A program made the position numbers and the translations under genes. A stretch of 64,000 bases of DNA from Sphingomonas sp. S-NIH.Pt15_0812 (GTDB lineage: Bacteria; Pseudomonadota; Alphaproteobacteria; Sphingomonadales; Sphingomonadaceae), in the NCBI RefSeq assembly GCF_003951315.1, contig NZ_QLJH01000017.1, forward strand, positions 20,581 through 84,580, in the 5' to 3' direction. The notes under the pieces were generated by a model. That model had not been told where the DNA came from and did not search any database. It worked only from the letters and a program-made list of their open reading frames with translations. Positions 1 to 10,311 of the stretch are shown one piece after another. Position 1 is the stretch's first letter. Every line of letters begins with the position of its first letter.

Positions 1-848
1 ATCTCGATCGCGGCCGTGGTCGGCGCATCGGGCACCGCGCCGCCACCGCTGGCGACCGCCCGCGTGGCGGTGCCCAGCGCCTCGACCGGCCGGACGATCC
101 CGCGCGACAGCAGGCCGCTGAGCACCACCAGCGTCCCGAAGATCAGCACCACGCCCAGCGCGATCTTGCCCCGGTCGGCCTGCAGCCCCGCGAGCAGCGC
201 GCGCGGCGGGCGGGAGAGCAGCAGTGCGCCCACGACGCGTCCATCGGCGATAACCGGAGTGGCGAGGTCGATGCGCAGATCGGCGGCGCGGCTCAGCCAT
301 TCGAGCATGCCGGATTGCTGGTAGCCGGCATTGCGACGCAGGACGATGGCCGGCTGTCCGTCCAGGGCGGCGCGCACCTCCGGCAGGTTACCGATCGCCC
401 GACCCGCCTGCGGTCCGGTGAGCAATAGGCCGCGTCGATCGAGCAGCAGCATATCGGCCCCCGTCGCGGCCGCCGTCACGCGCAGGACGGGTGTCAGCGT
501 CTGGCTCCACCTGCGGGTGGCCGGGCCCGGTTGGCGGGGTGTGGCGACGGAAGCGGGGCGGGCGGGCAGGATCGGCGTCAGCCGCAGATCGATGGAGGGC
601 ACCCGCGCGCGCGGCACGGCGATGGTCCCGCCGCTGCCCCAGGCCAGTGCGGCCGTCGCCGACAGGGCGGTGGCCTGCGCGACCAACTCCACCTCGGTCT
701 GGCGCACCAGCGCATTTTCGTAGACGCGCAGGAACAGAGCACCGAACCCCGGCAACGCCGCGACGAAGGTGAAGGTCAGGAGCAGGATCGTGCGCAGCCG
801 CAGCCGGGGCCAGTGCCGGCGGACGACGCGCTTGAACGGCTCGATCAT
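1..848 (-). CDS. Sensor histidine kinase, N-terminal part (runs off the window edge)
   Basis: The frame reads from an ATG at 848 without a stop to base 1, giving about 282 residues. The start overlaps the stop of the response regulator upstream (ATGA), so the two are translationally coupled. Visible parts: a basic N-terminus, a first membrane helix at about residues 18-40, an extracytoplasmic sensor region to about residue 215 (Cache-like; it contains LLLDRRGLLLTG and a segment rich in hydrophobic and Arg residues), a second helix at about 225-247, then the start of a HAMP linker (RGIVRPVEALG). The DHp and ATPase domains lie outside the window, so kinase identity rests on this topology and on the adjacent OmpR-type regulator. 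The pair with a membrane protein gene resembles CreBC-type arrangements, but orthology is not shown. Confidence 0.85.
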   Translation of the reverse strand, partial: MIEPFKRVVRRHWPRLRLRTILLLTFTFVAALPGFGALFLRVYENALVRQTEVELVAQATALSATAALAWGSGGTIAVPRARVPSIDLRLTPILPARPASVATPRQPGPATRRWSQTLTPVLRVTAAATGADMLLLDRRGLLLTGPQAGRAIGNLPEVRAALDGQPAIVLRRNAGYQQSGMLEWLSRAADLRIDLATPVIADGRVVGALLLSRPPRALLAGLQADRGKIALGVVLIFGTLVVLSGLLSRGIVRPVEALGTATRAVASGGGAVPDAPTTAAIE

Positions 849-1549
849 TCCGTCCCGCAGGCGCCGAGGCGGTAGCCGATGCCGGCGCGGGTCTCGATCA
901 CGTCCTCCGCGCCGACCCGTGCGAACTTGGCGCGCAGGTTGCGGACATGGCTGTCGATCGTGCGGTCCGTAATCGCGAAGCCCGGCCCGTGCAGCCGGTC
1001 GATGATCGCGTCGCGGCTGAACACCTTGGACGGCATCGTCGCCAGCGTGCGCAAGATGCCGAACTCGGTGACGGTCAGCGCGACGACCTGCCCCGCCCAA
1101 TCCGCCTGCCAGCCATCGGTGTCGAGCGACAGTCGCCCGCAGCGCAACGGGCTGGCGGTCGCGTCCGCCACGGCGGGCGGGCGGGCGGCGACCCGGCGCA
1201 GGATCGCCATCACCCGCGCCACCACCTCGCGCGGGGAAAAGGGTTTGGTGACATAATCGTCCGCACCCAGTTCGATGCCGAGTACGCGGTCGAGTTCGTC
1301 GTCGCGGCTCGACAGGAACAGGATCGGCACGTCGCTGGTCGCGCGCAGGCGGCGGCAGACCTCGATCCCGTCCATGCGCGGCATGTTGATGTCGAGCACG
1401 ATCAGGTCGGGCGCGGCGCTGGTCGCCGCTGCCAGCGCCGCCTCGCCGTCGCCCGCCTCGATCGTGTCGAGCCCGGCCTTGGTGAGCGCGAAGACCAGCA
1501 ACTGGCGGATATGGGGATCGTCGTCGGCGATCAGGATGGTGCGTGGCAT
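845..1549 (-). CDS. OmpR/PhoB-family response regulator
   Basis: A 234-residue two-domain regulator. The receiver domain (about residues 3-118) shows the acidic pocket DDD, the phosphoacceptor context LIVLDINMPRMDG and the conserved Lys in YVTKPFS. A linker leads to a winged-helix DNA-binding domain (about 140-230) with LTVTEFGILRTL and the recognition-helix region TIDSHVRNLRAKF. I chose the ATG at 1549 because MPRTILIADDD is the canonical receiver start; in-frame TTG and ATG codons up to 1585 would only add a His/Met-rich leader. The gene follows the DUF4173 gene closely and overlaps the downstream kinase by ATGA, so the three form one transcription unit. Confidence 0.93.
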   Translation of the reverse strand: MPRTILIADDDPHIRQLLVFALTKAGLDTIEAGDGEAALAAATSAAPDLIVLDINMPRMDGIEVCRRLRATSDVPILFLSSRDDELDRVLGIELGADDYVTKPFSPREVVARVMAILRRVAARPPAVADATASPLRCGRLSLDTDGWQADWAGQVVALTVTEFGILRTLATMPSKVFSRDAIIDRLHGPGFAITDRTIDSHVRNLRAKFARVGAEDVIETRAGIGYRLGACGTE

Positions 1550-1581
1550 GGGGCAGGGGATCATCATCATCCGGTCTCCGG

Positions 1582-3069
1582 TCAAGGCCGTGGCGGGGCG
1601 GACAGGTCGATGATCCGGCCGTCGCAGTCGCGCCGGCTGTCCTTGGGGAGAAGCCCGGCGCCGGCCGGACGGGCCCCGATTTGCGTGCGCGCCTGCGCCA
1701 GACGACGGGCGCCCCGGGGCGTCCAGCCGGTCCAGTCCGCCTGTCGGCCCGCCAGGTCATCGATGATCCGGCCCCGCACATGGCGCACCCTGTCGCGGGT
1801 GGTCGGGTCCATTGGCCGGCGTTCCAGCTCGATCAGGGGCAGCAAGGCGCCGTCGCCGACCTGCGACAGGTAGCAGAGGTCGATATCTGCCGGGGCCTGG
1901 TGCCGGACGTTCCATGCCGCCGCGACCGCGCCCAGATCGAGAAAGGCGCAGGGTGTCAGCACCACCAGCGCCGCCGCCGCGTTCCGGTTGACCAGCCAGG
2001 TTGCGCTGCGACCCTTCAGAATGCGCCAGCCGATCGTCGCCAGCCCCAGCGCGATCAGTGCCATCCAGGCCAGCGCCGCGATCCGCCAGCCGGTGAGCAT
2101 CGATGCCTCGATATAGTCGATCGTCCGCCAGACGCTCGACGCCACCAGGATCATATTCTGCGCGACCCACAACAGCACCATGCGCCGCGCCCAGGGATGA
2201 CGCTCGCTGGCGCTGCCCGGCCGCAGCATCGCCAGCGCCACCACGCCGGCAAGCAAGGCGGTGACGATCAGTGGATAGGCGCCGCGATGGACATATTCCG
2301 CCTGGGTCAGGCCGGCGGGCAGGGGGCCGCCGCCCCACAGCACCGCGATGTCGATCAGGTTCTGGACCGCGAACAGCGCGTTGAAGATCGCCAGCGCGAT
2401 CAGCACCGACGGCAGCGAGGTGCCGGGCAGGACAGGTTCCGGATCGGGCAGGCGCCCGGCGATGCACAGCACGGCGGGATGCGGGCGCAGGCTGGGCCAG
2501 AGGCCGAAACCGACGGCGATCCAGGTGACGATCTGCCAGGGTGACGGCACATGCACCGCCGCGAGGGCATGGGCGATCACCGGGTTGGCTGCCGCGAACA
2601 GGGCCAGAAACAGGCCGCCGCCGAGCAGCGGCAAGGCCAGTATCGCTAGCGTGGCGCGTACGCCGCGCCGCTCGCCACCCGTCCGACGCAGGCTCTGGCG
2701 GAGATCGGCGAGCGGCTGGACGCCGCTGCTCGCGGCATGGAGCCCGAGCCGTGCCGCCCAATGCCAGGCGTCGTCAAAACCTATGGTGCGCGGCATCAGC
2801 GCGGCAAGCGAGAGCGCGCACCAGAACAGCGTCCAGCCCAGCGCACCGGGATCGTCGACCAGGGAAAGGAGGAACAGCATGGCCGCAGCCATCGCGATCC
2901 AAGCGCGGCGGTCGCGCCGCACGTCGGTCCGCGCGGCGACCAGTCCGATCAGCCACAGGCCGGCGAACAGGCCGGTCACGGACCCCGCCGGACCCCCGGG
3001 GAACATCCAGTCGAAGGCGGTGACGAGCGCGATCGCGACGCCTATTTTGACGAGAAAAGTGAACGGCAC
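1582..3069 (-). CDS. DUF4173-family multi-spanning membrane protein
   Basis: A 495-residue integral inner-membrane protein with about ten hydrophobic segments in its first 400 residues and a soluble tail. The segment around AEYVHRGAYPLIVTALLAG is the recognisable DUF4173 signature. The start is a GTG at 3069: AAGGAG lies six bases upstream, whereas a nearby out-of-frame ATG would sit one base from that ribosome site. It is the first gene of an operon with the response regulator and kinase that follow. Function is unknown; the arrangement suggests it is either controlled by the two-component system or senses envelope state for it, which is inference. The C-terminal 100 residues (after about 390) are soluble and contain a DLCYL motif. 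Confidence 0.8.
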   Translation of the reverse strand: MPFTFLVKIGVAIALVTAFDWMFPGGPAGSVTGLFAGLWLIGLVAARTDVRRDRRAWIAMAAAMLFLLSLVDDPGALGWTLFWCALSLAALMPRTIGFDDAWHWAARLGLHAASSGVQPLADLRQSLRRTGGERRGVRATLAILALPLLGGGLFLALFAAANPVIAHALAAVHVPSPWQIVTWIAVGFGLWPSLRPHPAVLCIAGRLPDPEPVLPGTSLPSVLIALAIFNALFAVQNLIDIAVLWGGGPLPAGLTQAEYVHRGAYPLIVTALLAGVVALAMLRPGSASERHPWARRMVLLWVAQNMILVASSVWRTIDYIEASMLTGWRIAALAWMALIALGLATIGWRILKGRSATWLVNRNAAAALVVLTPCAFLDLGAVAAAWNVRHQAPADIDLCYLSQVGDGALLPLIELERRPMDPTTRDRVRHVRGRIIDDLAGRQADWTGWTPRGARRLAQARTQIGARPAGAGLLPKDSRRDCDGRIIDLSAPPRP

Positions 3070-3241
3070 GCCATGCTCCTTCGGTCGGGAGCCTGTCGTC
3101 TAGGCGGCGGTCATGCGGCCTTTGGCTGGCATCATGGGGTGTTCGGTGGAGATGATGTGCAGATCGCGTGCATCCGTGCAAAATGGTCGGACCGGATCGT
3201 CATCGCTTCGCTCGGCTTGCAACGACCGATCGGGTCACATC

Positions 3242-3260
3242 GATGTCATCTTGCTCTAGC
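3242..3260. repeat. Extragenic motif shared with the end of the 12.2-kb palindromic repeat
   Basis: The 19-base string GATGTCAT-CTT-GCTCTAGC here matches GATGTCAT-TCA-GCTCTAGC at 12290-12308 at all positions except the three-base spacer; both are also preceded by C. The second copy is the right terminus of a MITE-like element. The copy here sits over the stop codon of the anti-sigma pseudogene and has no visible partner arm nearby, so it may be a solo end left by a decayed element. Chance is possible at this length. Confidence 0.4.
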
Positions 3261-3879
3261 GCGTCCAATGCTTCTCCTGTGCGACCTCCTCGCCCGCGCG
3301 GTCCAGCACGTCCCCGGCGATGATGGTCCTGACGAAACGCATCGCTTCCGCATCGCCGCCGGCCGAGCGTTGACCGGAATGCCGCGCCGTGCCGGGCGCG
3401 CCGTAGCGAAGCTGCCAGCCACCATTGTCGCGACAGGCCATGCCGGCGACATGCCGGGCCGAGAAGCTGCGGCAAAAACCACCCTGCCTGTCCCGGAACG
3501 ACAGGGCGACGCACACGCTGCCCGGTTTGCCCGACAAATGCCGGTTGAACGCGGTGGCGATCAGGCTGTCCCCAACCGCGCGCGGCATTGTCCAGCGGAA
3601 GGGCTGACGCAGGGCCGTCGACGGTGCGCGCTTCACCTGTGTATCGGCGAGCGAGTAAGTGGTCGCGGACAGGGGCGGGGACGCGGACGGAGCCTCTTAG
3701 TCCCGTGCGATCGGATTGAAGGGGTCGGCGGAATGCGCCCTCAGCCGGCGATGGCGATCCGCCGTCGCGGCCAGCACCTGGGCCGTCGCCACCGCAGCGG
3801 CGACCTGCGCCGCCACCCCGTCATCGAGTTCACCATCAGGCTAGGCGGTTAGGGTTGCGTCGTCGATCGGTTCGGCCAT
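3256..3879 (-). pseudogene. Anti-sigma factor remnant with two in-frame stop codons
   Basis: One frame can be read from ATG 3879 to the stop at 3256, broken by TAG at 3843-3841 and TAA at 3699-3697. The N-terminal part reads MAEPIDDATLTA, stop, then PDGELDDGVAAQV, which matches the familiar sphingomonad anti-sigma start in which Tyr-Val-Asp-Gly-Glu-Leu-Asp is expected; the Tyr codon has become TAG. After the second stop the frame continues with LSFRDRQGGFCRSF and AGMACRDNGGW, the Cys-containing C-terminal domain of these proteins, and ends in an IIAGDVLDRAGEE tail. No frameshift is needed, only the two nonsense codons. It would have been a membrane-associated regulator of the adjacent ECF sigma factor, also decayed. 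Several short ORFs in other frames here are shadows. Confidence 0.72.
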
Positions 3880-4020
3880 GGTCCACGTCTCCAGCATCGG
3901 CACCTGTCGCCCACCCCCATGCCTGGCTGGTCAGCGTGCCGAGCGGTACGTCCGGCATCGCCGTCGCCTCGCCATAAGCGGGCCTGTCGATCATCGCCAG
4001 CGTCGCCGCCGCGCTGACTG
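3880..4020 (-). pseudogene. ECF sigma factor fragment (region 4 remnant)
   Basis: Directly upstream of the anti-sigma remnant, one minus frame reads TLAMIDRPAYGEATAMPDVP followed by LGTLTSQ. This aligns by eye with the sigma-4 helix-turn-helix of ECF factors (Tyr-x-Glu-Ala-Ala ... Val-Pro-x-Gly-Thr-Leu-x-Ser-Arg). After SQ the sense frame shifts by one base to a frame reading GRQVPMLETW, which resembles the usual Arg-rich end of ECF proteins and runs into the anti-sigma start. Sigma region 2 is missing, so only a stub is left. The identification is from pattern recognition over about 45 residues and is moderately sure. Confidence 0.5.
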
Positions 4021-4151
4021 TCGAGCATGCGGGCTCTATCGCGATCGGATCGTCGAGCCAGATGCGTGGCTCCACACCGCGGTCCATACCGGCCGATAGG
4101 GCATGCAGAACCGATTAAGGTTTTGCGGCACAAAGATGTTCTTTGGGATGG

Positions 4152-4227
<76 letters not shown>

Positions 4228-4276
4228 GTACCGTGGCGAGGATCTCGCCGGCAGCATACCCTGGAGAGGGCAGGAA

Positions 4277-4352
<76 letters not shown>

Positions 4353-4444
4353 ATTCCGTGGCGGCTGATCGGGCGTTGGTGCGCCCCCGCGTCGGGAGTG
4401 GCGCTGTTACCATCCGCGCCGCGAAGCGCAAGCCCCTTTTTCGG

Positions 4445-5554
4445 TCAGAACCCGCTTTTCTTGCGCGTCTGGCGATCGATCGACATCAGGATGCCGAGGC
4501 ACAAAAGGACGGTCATCTGCGCCGAGCTGCCGAAGCTGACCAGGGGCAGGGGGATGCCGACCACCGGGGCCAGGCCCATGACCATCATCAGGTTGATCGC
4601 GACATAGAAGAAGATCGTCGTCGCCAGCCCCGCCGCGGTCAGCCGGGCGAAGCGGCCCTCGGCCCGCTGCCCGACCTCGATCCCCCAGCGGATCACCAGC
4701 AGGAAGGCGAGGATCAGCAGGCAGCCGCCGACCAGCCCCCATTCCTCCGCCATCGTCGCGAAGACGAAGTCGGTATGCCCCTCCGGCAGATAATCGAGAT
4801 GGCTCTGCGTGCCCTGCAGGAAGCCCTTGCCCCAGATGCCGCCCGACCCGATCGCGATCTTCGACTGGCTGATATGGTAGCCGGTGCCGAGCGGGTCGCT
4901 TTCGGGATTGAGGAAGATCAGGATGCGGTTGCGCTGGTAGTCGTGGAGCAGGAAAGTGAAGGCCAGCGGCACCGCCACCATCATGCCCAGCGCACCGCCG
5001 ACGAACAGCCGGGCCGGAATGCCCGACAGGAACATCACCGTCACCCCGCCCATGCAGATCATGAGGCCGGTGCCGAGATCGGGTTGCAGCATCACGAAGG
5101 CGGCGGGCAGGCCGATCAGCAGCGCCGCCGGCCAGATCGCCCCGAAGCGGCGTATCTCCGAGGGCGGCAGGATGTCGTAGAAGCGGGCGCAGGCGAGCAC
5201 GATCGCGGGCTTCATGAACTCGGAAGGCTGGAGCCGGATGAACCCCAGGTCGAGCCAGCGCCGGCTGCCGCCGCTGACCTCGCCCAGCGCCTCCACCGCG
5301 ATCAGCGCGAGCAGGATGACGCCATAGGTCGGCAGCGCCGCCGCCTTCCACATACGTTCCGGTACGCGCGACAGCGCGATGGCCCCGGCGAGCAGCACGA
5401 AGAAGCGGATGCCCTGCGACCAGGCCCAGGGCCGCAGCGACCCGCCCGCCGCCGAATAGAGGACGACCTGGCCGAACAGGCCGATGGCGACGATCAGCGA
5501 CAGGACGCGCCAGGGGACATGGGACAGCGGTTCGGGTAGCCGGCGCGCGCTCAT
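4445..5554 (-). CDS. rodA: Rod shape-determining protein RodA (SEDS glycosyltransferase)
   Basis: A 369-residue SEDS-family polytopic protein that polymerises lipid II during lateral wall growth together with PBP2. Visible family marks are LQPSEFMKPAIVL, QPDLGTGLM, the long periplasmic loop after LHDYQRNRILIFLNPESDP, the segment QGTQSHLDYLPEGHTDFVF and the C-terminal PLVSFGSS motif. Start chosen at ATG 5554, which overlaps the mrdA stop (ATGA); the open frame extends further upstream only as a shadow of mrdA. Last gene of the mreBCD-mrdA-rodA operon. It lacks any unusual feature. Confidence 0.97.
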   Translation of the reverse strand: MSARRLPEPLSHVPWRVLSLIVAIGLFGQVVLYSAAGGSLRPWAWSQGIRFFVLLAGAIALSRVPERMWKAAALPTYGVILLALIAVEALGEVSGGSRRWLDLGFIRLQPSEFMKPAIVLACARFYDILPPSEIRRFGAIWPAALLIGLPAAFVMLQPDLGTGLMICMGGVTVMFLSGIPARLFVGGALGMMVAVPLAFTFLLHDYQRNRILIFLNPESDPLGTGYHISQSKIAIGSGGIWGKGFLQGTQSHLDYLPEGHTDFVFATMAEEWGLVGGCLLILAFLLVIRWGIEVGQRAEGRFARLTAAGLATTIFFYVAINLMMVMGLAPVVGIPLPLVSFGSSAQMTVLLCLGILMSIDRQTRKKSGF

Positions 5555-7641
5555 TCGTCGGTACTCCGTTCGGTGGTGCCGTCCTCGGCGACGCTCGGGC
5601 CGGGCGTGTCGGGGGACAAGGCGGCCTGGGTCCGGTTGGCGAGGGCGGTCGCCTCTTCCACCGCCGGTGCGTCGGAGGGGACGACCGCGTCGGTCTTGGT
5701 CGCGGCCGCCGCCGGTGGCGGGCTGTGCGCGGCGCGATAGGCGGCTTCGTCGGCGGCCATGCGCGTGGCGATGTCGCCGCCCCATGTCGGCTCCACCTCC
5801 GCCAGCGTGGCAAGCGCGCGGTCCCGGTCGAGCAGATAGGTCAGGATGTCGCGACCGATATAGGGGGTGTCGAGCGTGCGGACGGTATGGCCGTTATGCT
5901 CCAGCACCACGGCACAGGCATAGCGCGGATTCTCGGCCGGGGCGAAGCAGACCAGCAAGGCGTGGTCGCGCAGCTTGAAGGGGAGCTGCGCGTTCTTCAG
6001 CACGCCGACCCGCCGCTCGGCCATGGTGATGCGGCGCACCTGCGCGGTGCCGGTCTTGCCCGCCAGCGACAGGCCGGGCACCAGCAGCCGCGCCGCGCCG
6101 CCGGTGCCGCCGCCATTCACCACCTTCCACATCGCCTCGCGCGCGACCTGGAGGTTCTCGGACTGGAAGGGCAGGGCGGGGGCGTCGCGGTGGACCTGGT
6201 CGGCCAGGATGCTCGGCACCAATGCCCGGCCCGACGCCATGCGCGCGACCATCACCGCCAGTTGCATCGGGTTGGTCAGCACATAGCCTTGACCGATCGA
6301 GGCGTTGAGCGAGTCCGCCACCGTCCAGGGCCGCTTGTACTTGCCCAGCTTCCACGCCGAATCCGGCACGGTGCCGTAGCGCTGGGTGGTGAAGGGCAGG
6401 TCGAACTTCTGCCCCAACCCCAATTCGCGGGCGATCGGCGCGACCTTGTCATAGCCCAGCCGCCGGATCATCTCGTAGAAATAGATGTCGCACGACTGCG
6501 CCACCGCGTTACGCATGTCGAGCGGGCCATGGCCGCCGCGCTTGTGGCAGTGGAACACGCCGGTGCCGACGCGGAGCGCCCCCGAGCAGAAGACGCGCTC
6601 ATTGGGGCTGACCCCATTTTCCATCAACGCCAGCGCGTGCATCGGCTTGACCGTGGAGCCGGGCGGATAGAGGCCTTGCGTCACCTTGTTCATCAGGGGG
6701 ACGTGGTCGTTCTTCGACAGCATCTCCCATTCCAGATGGCTGATGCCGTCGGAGAAGCTGTTGGGATCATAGGCCGGCATCGACACCATGCACAGCATCT
6801 CGCCGGTGCGGCAGTCGATCACCACCGCCGACCCGCTATTGGTGCCCAGCCGGCGGGCGGCATATTCCTGCAAGCCGACATCGATCGTCAGCCGGGCGTT
6901 GCGGCCGGGCACGTCGGGCCGGGTGGCGAGTTCGGCGACCAGCTTGCCGCGGGCGGTGACTTCCGCCCGGCGCGCGCCCGGCTTGCCGCGCAGCATCGGC
7001 TCCAGCGTCTTCTCCAGCCCGTCCTTGCCCAGTTTGAAGCCGGGGGTGACGAGCAGCGCGTCATGCGTGGCGCGATATTGCTCGGCGGTGGGCGCGCCGA
7101 CATAGCCGGTCAGATGCGCCACCGCCGCGCCCGCCGGATAATGGCGCGCGAAGCCGCGCGTCGGCTGCACGCCGGGCAGTTCGGGCAGGCGGACGCTGAC
7201 GGCGGCGAACCGGTCCCAGTCCAGTTTCTCGGCGATCTGCACCGGCTGGAACCCGGCGGCGCGGTCCAGGTCGATGCGGATGCGCTCCAGATCCTCCGGC
7301 GTCAGTTGCAGGAGTTTGGTGAGCAGCGCCAGCACCCGCTCGCGCTCCGGCTTGGGCAGGCGGTCGGGCAGGATGTCGACGCGGAAATCGGTGCGGTTGT
7401 TGGCGACCGGCAGGCCGTGGCGGTCGATGATCCAGCCACGCCGGGGCGGGACCAGGGTCGCGTTGACGCGGTTCGACTCGGACAGGAGATTGTACTTGGC
7501 GTTCTGCGCCACCGACAGCCAGGCCATGCGCCCGGCGAGCAGCAGCCCGACGCCCGCCTGCGCGCCGCCGAGCAGCCAGGCGCGGCGCGAGAAGCTGTAG
7601 GCCTGGGTAGCCTCGGTGACGATGCGACCGGTACGCTTCAT
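5551..7641 (-). CDS. mrdA: Penicillin-binding protein 2 (elongasome transpeptidase)
   Basis: 696 residues. A short cytoplasmic N-terminus and one membrane helix (about 22-44) lead into the dimerisation/pedestal region (PRRGWIIDRHGLPVANN) and the class B transpeptidase domain. The catalytic SxxK is STVK with Ser at about 329, SxN appears as SCDIY (Ser-Cys-Asp, as in PBP2 proteins) and KTGTAQ is the third motif. The C-terminal 90 residues are Ala/Pro/Thr-rich and low in complexity, longer than in E. coli PBP2. ATG 7641 was chosen; it lies ten bases after mreD. Acts with RodA in the periplasm to cross-link new lateral peptidoglycan. Confidence 0.97.
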   Translation of the reverse strand: MKRTGRIVTEATQAYSFSRRAWLLGGAQAGVGLLLAGRMAWLSVAQNAKYNLLSESNRVNATLVPPRRGWIIDRHGLPVANNRTDFRVDILPDRLPKPERERVLALLTKLLQLTPEDLERIRIDLDRAAGFQPVQIAEKLDWDRFAAVSVRLPELPGVQPTRGFARHYPAGAAVAHLTGYVGAPTAEQYRATHDALLVTPGFKLGKDGLEKTLEPMLRGKPGARRAEVTARGKLVAELATRPDVPGRNARLTIDVGLQEYAARRLGTNSGSAVVIDCRTGEMLCMVSMPAYDPNSFSDGISHLEWEMLSKNDHVPLMNKVTQGLYPPGSTVKPMHALALMENGVSPNERVFCSGALRVGTGVFHCHKRGGHGPLDMRNAVAQSCDIYFYEMIRRLGYDKVAPIARELGLGQKFDLPFTTQRYGTVPDSAWKLGKYKRPWTVADSLNASIGQGYVLTNPMQLAVMVARMASGRALVPSILADQVHRDAPALPFQSENLQVAREAMWKVVNGGGTGGAARLLVPGLSLAGKTGTAQVRRITMAERRVGVLKNAQLPFKLRDHALLVCFAPAENPRYACAVVLEHNGHTVRTLDTPYIGRDILTYLLDRDRALATLAEVEPTWGGDIATRMAADEAAYRAAHSPPPAAAATKTDAVVPSDAPAVEEATALANRTQAALSPDTPGPSVAEDGTTERSTDE

Positions 7642-7651
7642 GCCGCGTCCT

Positions 7652-8164
7652 CTATACCATGCCGCGCTTGCGATCGATCCAGGCGACGAAGCGCGTCGCG
7701 ATCGGGAAGAGCAGGATCGTCGCCGCCGCCTGCGCCAGCATCGCGCCATCGACCCGCGCCCCGATCGGCAGCGCCAGCACCCGCCCCATGATGATCGCGA
7801 ACAGGGTCGCGCCGGCCGCGATCAGCCAGTCCTGCCAGAAATCGCGGAACACCAGCCGGCTTTCGATCAGGTCGATCGCCAGGAAGATCACCGACCAGAT
7901 CAGCACCGCCGAGCCGAGCGGCTGGCCACTGACCAGATCGTCGAACAACCCCAGCGGCGCCGCCGCCCAGGGTCGCAGCGCGAAGCGGGCGAGCAGCCGC
8001 CACGCCAGCAGCATCACCAGGCCCAGGGGCGGCAGGATCGGCACCGTCGCGACCAGCGGCAGCGCGGTACAGGCCGATCCGCCGACGACGGTCAGCCACG
8101 GGATCATCCGCGCGCGGCCGGGCGTCAGCTTGGGTTCGAAAGGATTGGCATCCGCCTGGCTCAT
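7652..8164 (-). CDS. mreD: Rod shape-determining protein MreD
   Basis: 170 residues with five or six predicted membrane helices and a basic C-terminal end (WIDRKRG). The family is poorly conserved; assignment rests on size, topology, the FDDLVSGQPLG segment typical of MreD and its place between mreC and mrdA. ATG 8164 (MSQADANPFEP) was preferred over a possible ATG 15 bases earlier. MreD is a membrane partner of MreC in the elongasome. Confidence 0.9.
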   Translation of the reverse strand: MSQADANPFEPKLTPGRARMIPWLTVVGGSACTALPLVATVPILPPLGLVMLLAWRLLARFALRPWAAAPLGLFDDLVSGQPLGSAVLIWSVIFLAIDLIESRLVFRDFWQDWLIAAGATLFAIIMGRVLALPIGARVDGAMLAQAAATILLFPIATRFVAWIDRKRGMV

Positions 8165-8203
8165 CGCGGGCGGCTCCATGGGCGCGGGCGCATGAACAGG
8201 GCC

Positions 8204-9091
8204 TTATGGCTGCGGCGTGACCGCCTGCGCGGGACGCGCGGGCGGCAGCGGCACGAAGACGCGGCTGACGATCGCGAAATCGAGCCGGTCGGGCTGGGCG
8301 AGCGGGTGCGCCAGCACCGTGTCTATCCCGGCCCGCGCGACGCGGGCCACCGGGATGCCGGGAACATAGAGTCCGCCGGTGCCGGAGGTGACGAACAGCT
8401 CGCCCGCGCCGAAGCGGACATTGGTGGTGTCGACCGAACGGATGTCGAGTGCGCCATCGCCACGCCCGACCGCCAGCGCCGGCATCCCGTCGCGGGTGCG
8501 CCGCACCGGCACGATGCTGGCCGCGTCGGACAGCAGCAGGACGCGCGCCGCGTTCGGGCCGGTCTCGACCACCCGGCCGACCAGTCCATCGGGACCGCGC
8601 ACCGGCATGCCCGGCTGCACGCCCGACAGGCGGCCGGCATCGAGCAGGGCGAAACGGCGGCCGCTGGAGGCCGTGGAACTGACCAGCCGTGCGGCGGTCA
8701 CCACCTGTTCGTCGCGGTCGCGCAGGTCCAGCAACCGGCGGAGCCGACGATTGTCATAGGCGATGGTGCGCGCGCGCATCAGCAACGGACGGCTGACCGC
8801 CAGTTCGGCCTTCATCCGCTCATTTTCGGCATGGGCGAAAATCCAGCCGTTGATCGCCTCGGGTATGGTGGCCGCCGCCTCGCGGATCGACATCATCGCC
8901 GAGGAGGCGGGCACGGTGACGGTCGCCACCCCCATGCGCAAGCCGGCGAACAGCGGCGGGTTGAACTGGCTGACGACCAGCAGCACCGCGCCCACGACCA
9001 GTCCGGCCACGGCAAGGACGTAGCCCATAAACTGGCCATATTGACGACGCCGTGAAAAACCAGTGCGGCGATCGCGAACGGGCGCCACCAT
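8204..9091 (-). CDS. mreC: Rod shape-determining protein MreC
   Basis: 295 residues: a basic cytoplasmic start, one membrane helix (about 23-43), a coiled-coil stretch (about 85-125, rich in Glu, Arg and Leu) and the beta-rich periplasmic MreC domain. Recognisable segments are LDAGRLSGVQPGMPV, GPDGLVGRVVETG and LFVTSGTGGLYVPGIPV. It links the MreB filament to PBP2 and RodA across the membrane. It follows mreB by 35 bases and precedes mreD by about 40. Confidence 0.96.
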   Translation of the reverse strand: MVAPVRDRRTGFSRRRQYGQFMGYVLAVAGLVVGAVLLVVSQFNPPLFAGLRMGVATVTVPASSAMMSIREAAATIPEAINGWIFAHAENERMKAELAVSRPLLMRARTIAYDNRRLRRLLDLRDRDEQVVTAARLVSSTASSGRRFALLDAGRLSGVQPGMPVRGPDGLVGRVVETGPNAARVLLLSDAASIVPVRRTRDGMPALAVGRGDGALDIRSVDTTNVRFGAGELFVTSGTGGLYVPGIPVARVARAGIDTVLAHPLAQPDRLDFAIVSRVFVPLPPARPAQAVTPQP

Positions 9092-9126
9092 GCGCCGCTA
9101 CTCCCCAGGCAGGTCGATCAGTCGGA

Positions 9127-10173
<1,047 letters not shown>

Positions 10174-10311
10174 TCAGGGTTCCAGGTGAAACACGGAGTC
10201 GGTCGGGGGGCGAACCATCCCGCGCCGCCCGTCGCGCCTTACCCAGAAGGTGCAGGTTCGTCACGTCGTGCGGGGTCGCGGGATGCCGTCGCTTGGGCTA
10301 CAGCCTTGCGC

